Shown here piece by piece: positions 1-11,910 of a DNA stretch of 64,000 bases. The stretch is from assembly GCA_963989245.1 (NCBI GenBank), contig OZ022339.1, forward strand, positions 59,166,554 through 59,230,553, given 5' to 3'. This DNA comes from Nansenia antarctica. Lineage: Eukaryota; Chordata; Actinopteri; Argentiniformes; Microstomatidae. The notes below the pieces were generated by a model that saw nothing but the letters and a program-made list of their open reading frames with translations, ran no database searches and was not told where the DNA came from. Both the position numbers and the translations under genes were made by a program. Positions within the stretch are counted from its first letter, which is position 1. Each line of letters opens with the position of its first letter.

Positions 1-55
1 TTGCATCAGTCTATGCAGTGATGTGACCATGTTCCCCCCTCTCTCCCCCCCCTAG

Positions 56-646
56 CCTGGAAGAGTGGTGACGCTGATTGAAGATGATGACGTAAGTGGC
101 ACTTCCTAATAGGCCTTGAAGGGATACTGTGTGTATCTGTTTGTCACACCCACAGACATTAAACAGAACCTTTGACTTTGGGTTCCACATTCAACACAAA
201 ATAATGTCATTGTAAAAGATTGAATGACTGGTCTAACTGATACTGCCTCCCTTGTTCCCTCACAGGAAAGCACTTGGGGAGTGGCCTTCGAGGTGACTGG
301 TTCCCAGGTCGAGGAGTCTCTCAAGTACCTCAACGTGCGTGAGGCGGTGCGTGGCGGCTACGTCACCAAGGCCGTGGAGTTTCTCCCCGAGGGAGAGAAC
401 CAGGCTTCCGTCCAGGCCTTGGTCTACATAGCCACCTCTGACAACCCTCTGTACCTGGGGCCGGCCAGCCCCGAGGAGATCGGTGCCCAGATCGCGGTGT
501 CCCAAGGGAAGACTGGCCACAACCTGGAGTACCTCCTTCGCCTGGCCGAGTTCATGAGGAGGAGCTGCCCTGAAGTGGACGACTCTCACCTGTTCTCCAT
601 CGAGGCTTCTGCCCTGGCCCTAATGCCCTACCTGTTAGGGGCCTAG
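56..646 (+). CDS. chac1: Glutathione-specific gamma-glutamylcyclotransferase 1, last two coding exons (5' partial)
   Basis: ChaC1 cleaves cytosolic glutathione to 5-oxoproline and Cys-Gly and is a stress (ATF4/CHOP) target in vertebrates. Two exons are visible: 56-91 (acceptor CCTAG, donor GTAAGT, phase 0, encoding PGRVVTLIEDDD) and 266-646 (acceptor CACAG, stop TAG 644-646). Joined, they give the GRVVTL - TWGVAFEV - YLNVREAVRGGY - NPLYLGPA - SGHNLEYLL-like order that is diagnostic of the ChaC family. The catalytic Glu (human ChaC2 Glu83 equivalent, in VREAV) is codon 341-343. The exon bearing the N-terminal YGSL nucleotide-loop motif lies left of the window, so the gene is cut by the edge, not broken. 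It is assigned to ChaC1 rather than ChaC2 by the NVREAV/GGYVTK region and by the neighbour ino80. It is convergent with ino80. No lesion is seen in the visible part. Confidence 0.95.
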
Positions 647-1240
647 CAAGCCCTCCGTACCCTTCTATCTAAACTAGTGTGCTATAATCATACATACTCT
701 GAGGCTTACCATCAGTCACTACTCAAGTCATGAAGTTATTCCTGTTGTGTGTGGTACATTTATGGAATCTTGTTGTTATAATCTGATTATGCCATCTACA
801 GTTTATTGAAAAGCCATTGTAACATAAGTGAATAGGTACAAAGCATGGTGCCTTGAGTTGTATTCTGCCACTAAATGTTCTGTTTTTCTTGGCATGGTGT
901 CATGTGACGTTTTGTGTTTGTAATCCCTTGATGCGATTTGTGTATTAATTGTCAAAGTTGAATACGCCGATCCTTGTTAGTTCTGGTTGACACCACAGTA
1001 ATACATTCAAATAAGCTAATGTTTATCTGATCAAATTAATGCTTCTCATTTGCACAGTTCAGATCCCCGTCCATTCGTGAGAACAGTAACTAATATCTGG
1101 TGTTTTGTTCAATCTTAACTCAAACGTTGATGTGTCAGAGTTTCAGTACACCTTTGTTGTAAAAGGTTGCTTTTGGCATGAGTTTCCATCTGACATAACA
1201 GCAGACCCCAATAAAGAGTCAGAAAAAAAATATTTATTGG
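647..1240 (+). other. chac1: chac1 3'UTR
   Basis: AT-rich sequence without coding potential follows the chac1 stop and runs to an AATAAA signal at 1210-1215, giving a 3'UTR of about 0.6 kb. The extent is inferred from the signal, not from transcript data. Confidence 0.7.
1210..1215 (+). terminator. chac1: Polyadenylation signal AATAAA of chac1
   Basis: A canonical AATAAA lies 564 nt after the stop codon and is the only canonical hexamer I noticed in the chac1 3' flank. A minus-strand AATAAA (TTTATT at 1233-1238) sits 17 bp further on. Confidence 0.6.
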
Positions 1241-3722
1241 AGTTGAGTTTTTCCTTCCATTCATGATTTCGTAGTGGTAGCCAAATAAGGTACCTCAGTA
1301 AACCTGATGAAGTATGAATTGCACTCAGTTTAAATACACACATGGCTGTTTTTATTCCTACCTGTGAGAGGCAAGAGACACATCGTACAGCAGTGGAGGT
1401 CTAGGTTGGAAATAAACACACAGGGAGGGTAGGGTACGGTTGTGATGACCTTCTAGGGTGGTCATAAAACAGAAATGTCACCTGGCACCAAGCACATGGC
1501 CTTGCTCTACAGTACACACTCTACTGGACGGTGTCACCTTGTCAGCCTGACCCAGCGTATACACACACACTTCTTCATGTAAACGCACACACCCCTCTCC
1601 AAACATCGGCTAGAGCATACACACACACACACACACCCTTTCCAAACATTGGCTGGTGCACACACACACACACACAACATGCTCTCAAACATTGGCTGGA
1701 GCACCGTGTCCCCTTGGGAGTCAGATGTTATCTAGGTTCACAGGCTTACATAACCCCTCACCAGGAACTACTCAGGCCCAGGAAGTCCTGTGTTTATAAA
1801 TGGCTGCACTCAAAGATCAAAGGGCATGAGGAAGGACATGCTAGAACCTCTAGCTCAGCAGGAGTCTATGTTCTATGGCGTATGTTCAGTCGGTAGCATA
1901 CACTATGTATACAGTTTACTGGTCGTATACTTATGTATGTTTAGTGGAAACAAAACAGGAAGACCCATTTAGAGTCAGAAAGTTGTTAAATATATATTAT
2001 TTTTTTTAAAGCACAAGTAACCTACAGTACAGTACGCTCAGCTCTGGACAGACACAGGAATCGGAGACCCAAACAGCAGGCTAGCAGCAGCCTCACCCAC
2101 ATAGCCAGAGGGCATGTGAACTCATTCTATAAGTATCTCTGACATGGTTACTGTACAACCCCAAGAACAAACCTGACTGGCACGTGTACAGCTACGTGGC
2201 AGTGAAACTATGACGTAATACAGTATATTGCACTTGGATTTGGAAAACACATTTCACAATCAAAATCATTTTAATGCACCATAAATATTAGGAACACCAT
2301 AACACAAAATGATCAAGCAGTCTGTTTTTATTTTGAATTGGCTTTTCCTGTTAGTAAAATGAGTTTTTTTTTTCATATGTACATAATGACCTATAAAAAT
2401 AGACAAGCAAATTGGGGGAAAAACAGGGAGAAATGTTGCCCTCAATACTATTTACATCAATAGGACAACATCAAATGTCTTCACACAATCCAACAGAAAA
2501 CAAAGAACAAACCAATAAACTATACGTAGTGATCACCTTGAGAGCCAAACCCAAAACATCACTGACATCACAAAGAATTATGCGCTTCTTGTCAGAAGTA
2601 TAACTCGGTTTCTCTGTTTAAAAATAAAGATGGCTTCAATACAATTTACAATGTTCACAATTGTCATAAATTACCCACTTTTAACTTAAACTATGGTACA
2701 TTGTACATCCAAGTATTTTAAGTCTGAATGGACTCAGATTTTTTACATACAAATCAGCAACACATCTTTATTAAGCAGTGCTCACCAATTCAGATTTATT
2801 TTTTCTTCCATTTTCCACAAAATTCCCATTTGTTTTTTTCCTCATCAGACAAAATATATATTATTGTTCCTCCTTCATCTCATTATATTGGGGCTCCATT
2901 ACATTACAGAGAAAGGCATTTCAAAATGCCGTGCATTTACAAGTCATAATTGGTATGGGTTCTCGTTGGTAATACAAAAATAAGAGCTTTATTACAAAAG
3001 CAGTCCTGATTAGTTGTTGGTATGCATTCACATTTTGTTCTGAAATGCAGTGTAGTTGAACAGTAATGCAGCATACATATGATGACAACATGACTAAAGT
3101 GGTAAGCATTCATTACAACTAAAATAAGTGTTTTCAGTCTAACAGATGAAATGCTCAGTGCGGGTGGAGAAAACACCTTTGGCTGACTCCGTAGGAGAGC
3201 ACAGGATTCTTGAAGCCCTTGACGCGTTGTGTAATTTTAATGTCTCACTTGTCGATACAACGTCACAACCATTGTACAATTCTTAGACCTGTGTGTCACA
3301 AACATTTAAAAAAAGTCTAATTTGTCTTTTTCACAAAGCACTTGGAAATACTCTGTCACAACGCCAAACAAACACTGAAGGCAGTTTCTGTCCACTGACA
3401 AAGGACACATTAAAATAACTGACAGAAGAGGTCTGGTGGGAGGGATGGGGTTGAGATTTGGACCATACGAAAATCTTTGTGTGTGTGTGTGTGTGTGTAT
3501 GTACACTGCAGGCACAGTGTAGTACGCTTCATGATTCTACCGTGTCTTTTTGCCCTGTTGTTGCTATGATAGCGTGATCCTCCAGGTAGTGTGACACTGG
3601 CCAGCTCTCTGTGATGATTGGTTAAGAAACAGGAAGTCACATGGGGTCACAGTGAGAGCAGGTCAGTCCACTTGTTGTTTGGATGCAGAGGATCCATGCA
3701 GAAGTGTCTCTGTTAGTCTGTG

Positions 3723-3785
<63 letters not shown>

Positions 3786-3791
3786 CGTGTG
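1241..3791 (-). other. ino80: ino80 3' flank / probable 3'UTR, with CA repeat
   Basis: This 2.5-kb stretch contains no supported gene. It follows the ino80 stop (minus strand) and is AT-rich like a 3'UTR. Possible minus-strand AATAAA signals (TTTATT on plus) are at 2988-2993, 2795-2800, 2767-2772 and 1233-1238, so the cleavage site cannot be decided from sequence alone. It also carries an interrupted CA repeat (about 1559-1676) and TG repeats (about 3478-3500 and 3721-3784). Confidence 0.5.
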
Positions 3792-4506
3792 CTATCGTGT
3801 CCCAGGACCGCCGGGTCCCTTGCCCTTCCTGGCTGAGCCATGGCTGCTGTGGTGGTGGCTGTGGGCTGGGTGTTTCTGAGGGCTGGGGGTCAGAGCGCCC
3901 GCTTTGGCCTGGGGGGAGGAACTGCTAATGGGGGTGAAGGCAGGGGTGGTACCAGACCGACCCAGAGAGGGCTTCAGGGGGCTGGCTGCAGGCAGGCCCG
4001 CTGGAGGGAGGACAGGGGAAAACATGAGTGGCTCATCACTTCCTATAAAGTCAGCACATCAACAGAGCATGTCTCCAATTATGTTCACTGACACCAGTTC
4101 ACAGTAATAAAGCAATAGTGTTGACACTGCCTGCTAAGCCAATCTGGGGTAATGATACATGCTGCTGACATCTTTATGACCGTAGTAGTTAAACATAATT
4201 AAGCCATAATTAAAATCATTATGTGTGTGTGCGCGCATGTGTATAAGTGATTGTGTGTGCGTATATGTGGCTAAGTAAGTGAGGATGTGTGTGTGTACTG
4301 TATATGTGTCTGTGTGTCTGAATGTATACATGTGTCTCTGTGTGTGTGTGTGTGTGTGTGTGTATACATGTGTCTCTCTGTGTGTGTGTGTGTGTGTATA
4401 TATGTCTCTGTGTGTGTGTGTGTATGTGTGTGTGTGTGTATACACATGTGTCTCTCTGTGTGTGTGTGTGTGTGTGTGTGTGTTTGTATACACATCTGTC
4501 TCTCTC

Positions 4507-4549
<43 letters not shown>

Positions 4550-7500
4550 TATGTGTCTCTGTATGTGTGTGTCTGTGTGTGTGTCAGGGTTTCCGTTAAC
4601 CGGTAATTACCGGTCTTTGTCCGGTAAAATTTGTTGAAGTCCGACAAATTGAAAACTCGTCGGACATAATGTCCGGTGAAAATAATTCCCTCTAAGCACA
4701 ATTTGAATACAATTCGCTATAGCGAATTGTATTCAAATTGGCTTCGGGCCACCATTTTCAGCTGAGCACCAAACACACACACACTCATACACACACAACA
4801 CTGCCCGAGAGAGAAGGACCCGCCCCCTTTAGTTAGCCTATAGGCTAAAGGGGGCGGGTCCTTCTCTCTCGGGCAGTGTTGTCTGTGTATGAGTGTGTGT
4901 GTGTTTGGTGCTCAGCTGAAAATGGTGTCCCGAAGCGGAGCGCCTTAACTTTATCGCACAATAACAAGGATAACAAACGAAACGGACAACATTTACACTA
5001 AGATGGAGACAAACTTCAGCGATATGATCTAACAGCCGGTCTTCAGGACGACATACAGAGCTTACAGGGCTATCCCCTATCTATCTGACAAAAGGCATAG
5101 CTGTAACATCGAACGGAAATTAGCCTATACGCATTGCAAGTTAATTTAAAGCCTATTTATTTTCAAAGAGTTTTATTCTATTTTATTTTATCTGATAAAA
5201 GGCATATGAACGGAAATTAGGCTAGCCGTGTCACGCCAGAAGCCTACATGCTTGCACTGTTCAATAAAATGTTATACATCTAGACATTGTGGTATTTCTT
5301 TATATACATATCCCCAGCCTGCCTATCATTTGTTTCTCAATAAACAGTTATGTTCTCCTCATTGTCATACTCCCGAGTCTGATTAAGTATGATTTGACAG
5401 GCAGCTAAACGAAATGCCTTCCCAACCAGCGAGACCTGGTTATAGAAATGACGTTGTTTTATTGATAAAAAATAAGGGTAAAACTGGAAAGAGAAAATAG
5501 AAAACTCACATTAATCCCAAACAATTTAACAAACTTCAGTTAACGTAATGTGGAGTCCGTTCATTGATCGATGCTGTCTGTTCAGTTCCCAGTGAGGCGC
5601 CCGTTCAGCGCTGGACATAATGGCATAGCGCGCATGCGAATCATGTTATATTATTATATATTATATAGCTCGCATCTAATCGTATCGGATGAGAAATAGA
5701 CATTAAATGGCATATATAGGCCGCTACACAACAGTAATCACCGCGACAAACAGCTATATTATATTTTAATATGATGACCGGAATAATTCACGTTTGTCCG
5801 GTAAATCGAAATCTTCCCGGACACGATGTCCGGCGGCAATTTTTTCTAACGGAAACCCTGGTGTGTGTGTGTGTATACATGTGTCTCTGTGTGTGTGTGT
5901 GTGTATACATATGTCTCTGTATGTGTGTGTGTGTGTGTGTATATTCCCTTACCTTTAGACACACTGTACCCATAGGCTGCGTATGCAGCTGCTGAGGCGG
6001 CAGCCGCCCCTGCCATCGCTCCTGCCATGGCCGCCGCGCTGCCGGCCGTCGACTTGCGCCCGCGCCCCTTCCCCGCCGCCTTGGCCCCTCCTCCAGAACC
6101 CTTGGGCCGGCCTCGACTCCGCCCAGACCTGCCCCTGCCCGGGCTCAACGTGTCCTGGGCTGAAACGCCTAGAGAGGGATGGGGTAAAAAGAAGGGAATC
6201 ACTACTACACACACACACACACACATCCTGTCACAATGAACTGTCACTCTTACAGGTGTTGTGCCTAAACACTGATACTCCCTCCCTCCCTCCCTCCCTC
6301 CGTCCCTCTGTCTCACTTCCTCACTCCCTCCCTCTCTCCCTGTCTCTCTTCCTCCCTGCCTCCCTCCCTCCCTCTGACTCTCTTCCTCACTCCCTCCCTC
6401 CCTCCCTCCCTCCCTGTCTCTCTTCCTTACTCCCTGCCTCCCCCCCTCCCTCCCTGTCTCTCTACCTCCCTCCCTCTGTCTCTCTACCTCCCTCCCTCCA
6501 TGTCTCTCTTCCTTACTCCCTCCCTCCCTGTCTCTCTTACTTACTCCCTCCCTCCCTCTGTCTCTCTCCCTTTTCGTCACAGGGTTCTGATCCAGACGCC
6601 GTGGTTCAGACTGGGCCCCGGTCCCAAAACCACATTCTAAAACCTGACTCCCCTGTAGTGGGCCCGGGTGGACCCTCGCAACCACAAACGCTTTCTTTAT
6701 GTGTGAATACGAAAGGAACACACACAAACAGAACCTATCCCCGTTGGATGTCCGTAATACCCCGCTCCTCTCTCTCCTCTCCCCCTTTCCTCTGCTCTCC
6801 TCCTCCTCCCCCTCCTCCCCCCCCCGCCCCCCCCCTCTCCTCCCTCTTCTGCTCCCCGTTCCCCAAAAACAGAATCTAATGCTACAATCCCACTATGGAG
6901 TCCTCCTCCCCCTCCTCCTCTCCAGCCCACAGACCCAGTGACTACAGTCCCTGTTAGGTCCAGTCATCACTCATTCTCACTGACAAGAGCCAGAGTTACC
7001 CTGACAACTCCAAACGTCTCTGTTTATTCCAGAACGTGATTTGTGGGATTTTGTGATTTGTGGGATTGCAGGGATGCTAAACACTTCCAAAATAAGGCTG
7101 AATAAAACACCGAAAGGGAGGAACATACTTAGGAAAAACCACAAGGTTGGACGCTATAAGTAGCCTATGCGGGGATTGCAACTTGCAGGCCCAGCTTTCA
7201 GCAACATCAAATATTAGCTCATATAATCAGCCCTTGAACGCGGAAAAAAGCACAGACGCGTCTCTCCTGCCGTGCAGACATCATAAAACACACACTGAAC
7301 CTGATAGCTAAGGGAACATGATGTTCTAACGTTCTACACTTCCCCTCTGGTTCTGTTTACACACAAATCGTGACCTTCAGCTCAAGTCACACTGATGATT
7401 ACCCCTGTCAGACAACACCACCGCCCTACGCATTCCTGCACTAACTCTGACGGAGATGGAAGCCAAGGGTAAGGCTTGCTCAATGGGTATGTGAAAGTGA

Positions 7501-7568
7501 ATTATTAGTACGCACGCACACGCGCACACACGCACGCACACGCGCACACACACACGCACACACGCACG

Positions 7569-7633
<65 letters not shown>

Positions 7634-9890
7634 CCCTTCGGGGGAAAACACTGACTGACTGACTGATTGACACGTTCCCTCTCACCGTTCATGTTGTCGG
7701 AGACGGACCCGGAGACGGAGACGGGAGAGTTGGTGGCCCGGGACTGCGGGGCGGAGGACACAGGGTCGTCCACGATGACCAGCATGTCACTGCTGCTTTC
7801 GTCCGCGTCCGGGGGCAGGGAGCCTGGCTGCAGCTCGCTGCTCAGAGAGATCTGAACACGGGGAGGAACACACACAGACACACAGCACTGGGGGGTCAGC
7901 ACATCACAGGGGAGAAAGGGGGGGGGGGGGGATACAGTAAAGGATAGGAGAAGTAAAGGACAAAGAGGTAGAGGCAGAAGTTAAGAAAGGGGGAGGTGGA
8001 GGGAGGAGTGAGGGGAAATTGGAGGTAGTTGAACAGAAGTGACAGGAGGATGATGAGAAAGAGAGATTGTGAGTACAGTTTGTGGATGTAGGTCAATGAG
8101 TCCTTTCCCTCCCTCCCTTCTTTCCTCCACCCTTTTGCCCCCCCCCCCCTCCACCATGTGCTTCCCCTCTCTTTCACCCTAACCAGTAACCACGGCCCTC
8201 CCAACTTTCCTCTCTAGCTTGTTCTATTCCCCCTCTCTCTTTTATCGCTCCTTTCTTACCTCCCTGAAGGGGCTGGGCATGGCTGAGTCCATGTCCCTCT
8301 CTCTTTCTGTCTTTTCTCTGTTCTCTGTCTACCCATCCCTCTCTCATTCTTTTCTCTTGTTTCTACGCCTCACCTCCCTGAAGGGGCTGGGCATGGCTGA
8401 GTCCATGTCCCTCTCTCTTTCTGTCTTTTCTCTGTTCTCTGTCTACCCATCCCTCTCTCATTCTTTTCTCTTGTTTCTACGCCTCACCTCCCTGAAGGGG
8501 CTGGGCATGGCTGAGTCCATGTCCCTCTCTCTTTCTGTCTTTTCTCTGTTCTCTGTCTACCCATCCCTCTCTCATTCTTTTCTCTTGTTTCTACGCCTCA
8601 CCTCCCTGAAGGGGCTGGGCATGGCTGAGTCCATGTCCCTCTCTCTTTCTGTCTTTTCTCTGTTCTCTGTCTACCCATCCCTCTCTCATTCTATTCTCTT
8701 GTTTCTACGCCTCACCTCCCTGAAGGGGCTGGGCATGGCTGAGTCCATGTCCCTCTCTCTTTCTGTCTTTTCTCTGTTCTCTGTCTACCCATCCCTCTCT
8801 CATTCTTGTCTCTTGTTTCTACGCCTCACCTCACTGAAGGGGCTGGGCATGGCTGAGTCCATGTCCACGCTGATGGAGTCGTCCCCGTCTGCCTCGGCTG
8901 ACAGGTTGGAGTTGTCTGCTGACGGGGCGAAGGGGATGACCAGGTTCACCTCCTTCCTCTTCTTAGGCTCACCCTCGTCCTCTTTCTTCCTCTGAGAGAG
9001 AGAGAGAGAGAGAGAAGGAGAGAGAGGGAGAGAGAAGGAGAGAGAGGGAGAGAGAGAAAGAGACAGAGAGAGAGAGAAAGAGAGAGAGAGGAAGAGAGAG
9101 TAAGAGACAGAGAGAGAGACAGAGGGAGAGAGAGAGAGAGAAAGAGACAGAGAGAGAGAAGGAGAGAGAAGGAGAGAGAAGGAGAGAGAGGGAGAGAGAG
9201 AGACAGAGAGAGAGAGACAGAGAGAGAGTGAGGGAGAGAGAGAAAGAGAGAGAGAGAAGGAGAGAAAGAGAGAGAGGGATAGAGAAAAAGAGAGAGAGAC
9301 AAGGAGAGAGACAGAGAGAGAGAGAGAGAAGGAGAGAGAGAAAGAGAGGGAGCGAGAGAGAGAAAGAGAGAGAGAGAGGAGAGAGAGGGAGAGAGAGAAA
9401 GAGAGAGAGAGATAGAGAGAGAGAGGGAGAGAGAGAGAACAGGCTTCATAAAGTGAAAGAGTAAATAAAGAAGGTGGCTAAAAAGGAGGGAGTATGTGGG
9501 GGTAATAGTAGAGGAACTAAAGCCTTCAAAAGTTGAGATACCTCCACCCGTACAAGCATAACAAAGCACAACCATGTTTGGTTTTTTTCATATCATTGTT
9601 ATGTCTATTTTATGAAATGGATGGTTGTATACAAATATTTAGCTGAAAAGGTAGTAGGGGGTAATAGTAGAGGAACTAAAGCCTTCATTTGGACCTCCCC
9701 AAAACCAAAAAAACTGAACATTTTGGACAGTAGGTTGTTCCTAATGCCCTATGCCCTACCGCAGAGCGGTGACATAAGGGTGACATCAGGGTGACGCGTA
9801 CCTTCTCAGCGTACTTCTCCCTCTTCCTCTTGCGGTCCTTCACCTTGCTACATTCCTCCAGGTCCCTCTTCTCGTCCTGCCTCACACGCA
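3792..9890 (-). CDS. ino80: ino80 exons 30-34: C-terminal tail
   Basis: Residues 1294-1573. Exon 30 is a basic helix (KDRKRKREKYAEK). Exon 31 has VNLVIPFAPSADNSNLSA and DSAMPSPFSE. Exon 32 has ESSSDMLVIVDDPVSSAPQS. Exon 33 has SRGRPKGSG, an AT-hook-like basic patch, followed by an Ala/Met-rich run ending AAYAAYGYSVSKG. Exon 34 is a low-complexity Ser/Pro/His tail ending at the TAG complementary to 3792-3794. The last exon is poorly conserved relative to human but keeps frame and length; its acceptor (position 4000) is the least certain of the set. Confidence 0.9.
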
Positions 9891-10110
9891 CTGCAACAAA
9901 CAAAGCCAGATGAATGTGTATGGTAGTGTGTGTGGGTGTGTGTCTGTGTGTGGGTGTGTGTGTGTATGTGTGTGTGTGTTTGTAGCCAGTGACTCACATT
10001 TCTTCTCCAGTTCGTCGTCGTCCAGTAGCAGGCTGACCACCTCCTTGGGCTTGAGTGTGTCTGGTTTAAAGTTCCCTCCTGAGATCACCATCCTCTGGAT
10101 CTGAGAGGGA

Positions 10111-10143
<33 letters not shown>

Positions 10144-10576
10144 TCACTGTCTGGCCTGCTGCCCCCCTCTCACTGGCCTGCTCAATCCAACCCTACTAAC
10201 CAACCCACTCCCACTGGCCTGCTAACCTACAACGTTAATAACCACTGAGTTGATAGCAAATCAGCAGTCGGCAGTCTATCTAGTATGCAAATGTGAAGTT
10301 GCAAATATAAAGTATGCAAGTGTGTGTGCGTGTGTGTGTGTCACCTCGCTCTTCTCCTTGGCCCTCTGCAGGATCCTCTCCTCGATGGTGCCCTGGCAGA
10401 TGAGCCGGTAGACAGTGACCTGCTTGGTCTGACCCAGACGGTGAGCCCGGTCCATGGCCTGCTGGTCCACTGTGGGGTTCCAGTCACTGTCATAGAAGAT
10501 CACCTACGCAGGAGAGGCAGAGATACCCATTACACACACACACACGCACACGCACGCACGCGCACGCACGCACGCA

Positions 10577-10639
<63 letters not shown>

Positions 10640-11851
10640 ACAAACGTGTACTGTATCTTTACCACATCGGCTGGTTTGGTGTGTCTGTGTGTGTGTACGT
10701 GAAAGAGAGATGGAAAGCCAGAGCAGGACTCACCGTATCAGCAGCAGTCAGATTGATGCCTAGACCTCCAGCCCTTGTACTCAGCAGGAAGACAAAGATG
10801 TCCGTTCTGAGAGGGAGAGAGAGAGATAGAGAGAGATAGATAGAGACAGTTCATTGTATCTAACTGTACATACCAAAGAGGGAGTGAGAGAGTTATAAAA
10901 CTGACAAGAGAGAGAGTTGAAGAGTGTGTGTGTGTGTGTGTGTAAATGAGAAGCGTCAAAGTGGGAACATGTTCGGGGCCTGACAACTGGAGACATTTCA
11001 ATACATCACACTCCCTCTCTCTCTCCAGTACACTCCCCACAGTGGGAACCAGAGCTGCACGGGCCTACAGAGAGCTTCACTAATGCAAACCAGAACACAT
11101 ACACACACACACACGCACAAACACACACGCACACACACGCACGCGCGCACGTGCACACGCGCACGTGCACACGCACACGCACACGCACACGCACACACAC
11201 GCACACGCACACACACACACACACTCACCGGCTCTGGAAGTCAGCCACCATGTCTCTGCGCTCTGAGATCTTGGAGGACCCGTCCAAACGCATGTAGGTG
11301 TGCTTGCGGTAAACCATGTACTCCTGCAGGGGGGTTATGAACGACAGCAGTTAGTGGTCCAAATAGTGGGACGTTGAAAAGACATCCTTTGTTTTCTCCT
11401 CTTGTTGGGTCAAAGGGGGGATTTTTGAGTGGGTCCCCCACAGAACAGAACGTTTGGGAACGGTCGGTTCACACTACAGTCATCCAACTCCTGGGGAATG
11501 CATGGAGACCAGGGTTTCTCAACCTCCCGGTCTGCGGGACGCCGTTGGCCAGCTCACCAGTGTGATTGAGCAGAGCTGACGTTGATTTAACCAGTTGGCA
11601 AAATCGGGATTTCACTTCAAGTGATCTGAAACGGAGGAGAACCACAGCAGACCAGAGTCCCTGATGCTTACGAGGTTGAGAAACACTGGTCTTCGACCCG
11701 CAGTGTGTGTTTGTGTGTGTGTGTGTGTGTGGACTGGGAACCTGGCTGCTCTGTCACTTAGTAAGCTAACATTTTCAAAGGCAATGGCCGAACCCCAACA
11801 TGGAACAGGGTCCCACAACTTTGTTTGAGAAAACACTGACTGTCCCCCCTC

Positions 11852-11910
<59 letters not shown>

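Larger units (their letters stand above)
4585..5860. mobile_element. Non-autonomous hAT-type MITE, 1276 bp, in ino80 intron 33
   Basis: It is bounded by perfect terminal inverted repeats CAGGGTTTCCGTTA (4585-4598) and TAACGGAAACCCTG (5847-5860). The CAG...CTG ends suit the hAT superfamily. Both flanks read GTGTGTGT, compatible with an 8-bp target duplication but uninformative inside a TG repeat. No transposase remains. Near each end lie mirrored CCGGACA...TGTCCGG pairs (about 4657-4675 and 5815-5833), plausible transposase binding sites. The interior holds two large palindromes annotated separately. Confidence 0.8.

Noticed and set aside
4279..4637. Several Cys/Val-rich frames in TG repeats (also at 3683, 7377, 22224, 19050 and others)
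   Set aside because: CVCVCV/THTHTH translations of TG/CA repeats.
5983..6879. A 298-codon plus-strand frame, Leu/Pro/Ser rich
   Set aside because: It runs antisense to ino80 exon 33 and then through a (CCCT)n tract; low-complexity translation without family resemblance.
8261..8858. CRISPR array
   Set aside because: Regular spacing but no unique spacers; it is a vertebrate tandem duplication of an exon-intron junction. The same applies to the other tandem arrays.
8219..8995. A 258-codon plus-strand open frame with repeated SLKGLGMAESMSLSLSVFSL units
   Set aside because: It is the translation of the 114-bp (38-codon) tandem array antisense to ino80; the period being a multiple of three keeps it open. 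No independent gene evidence.
8946..9575. A 209-codon minus-strand Ser/Leu frame
   Set aside because: Translated GA/CT microsatellite (SLSLSL), not a protein.
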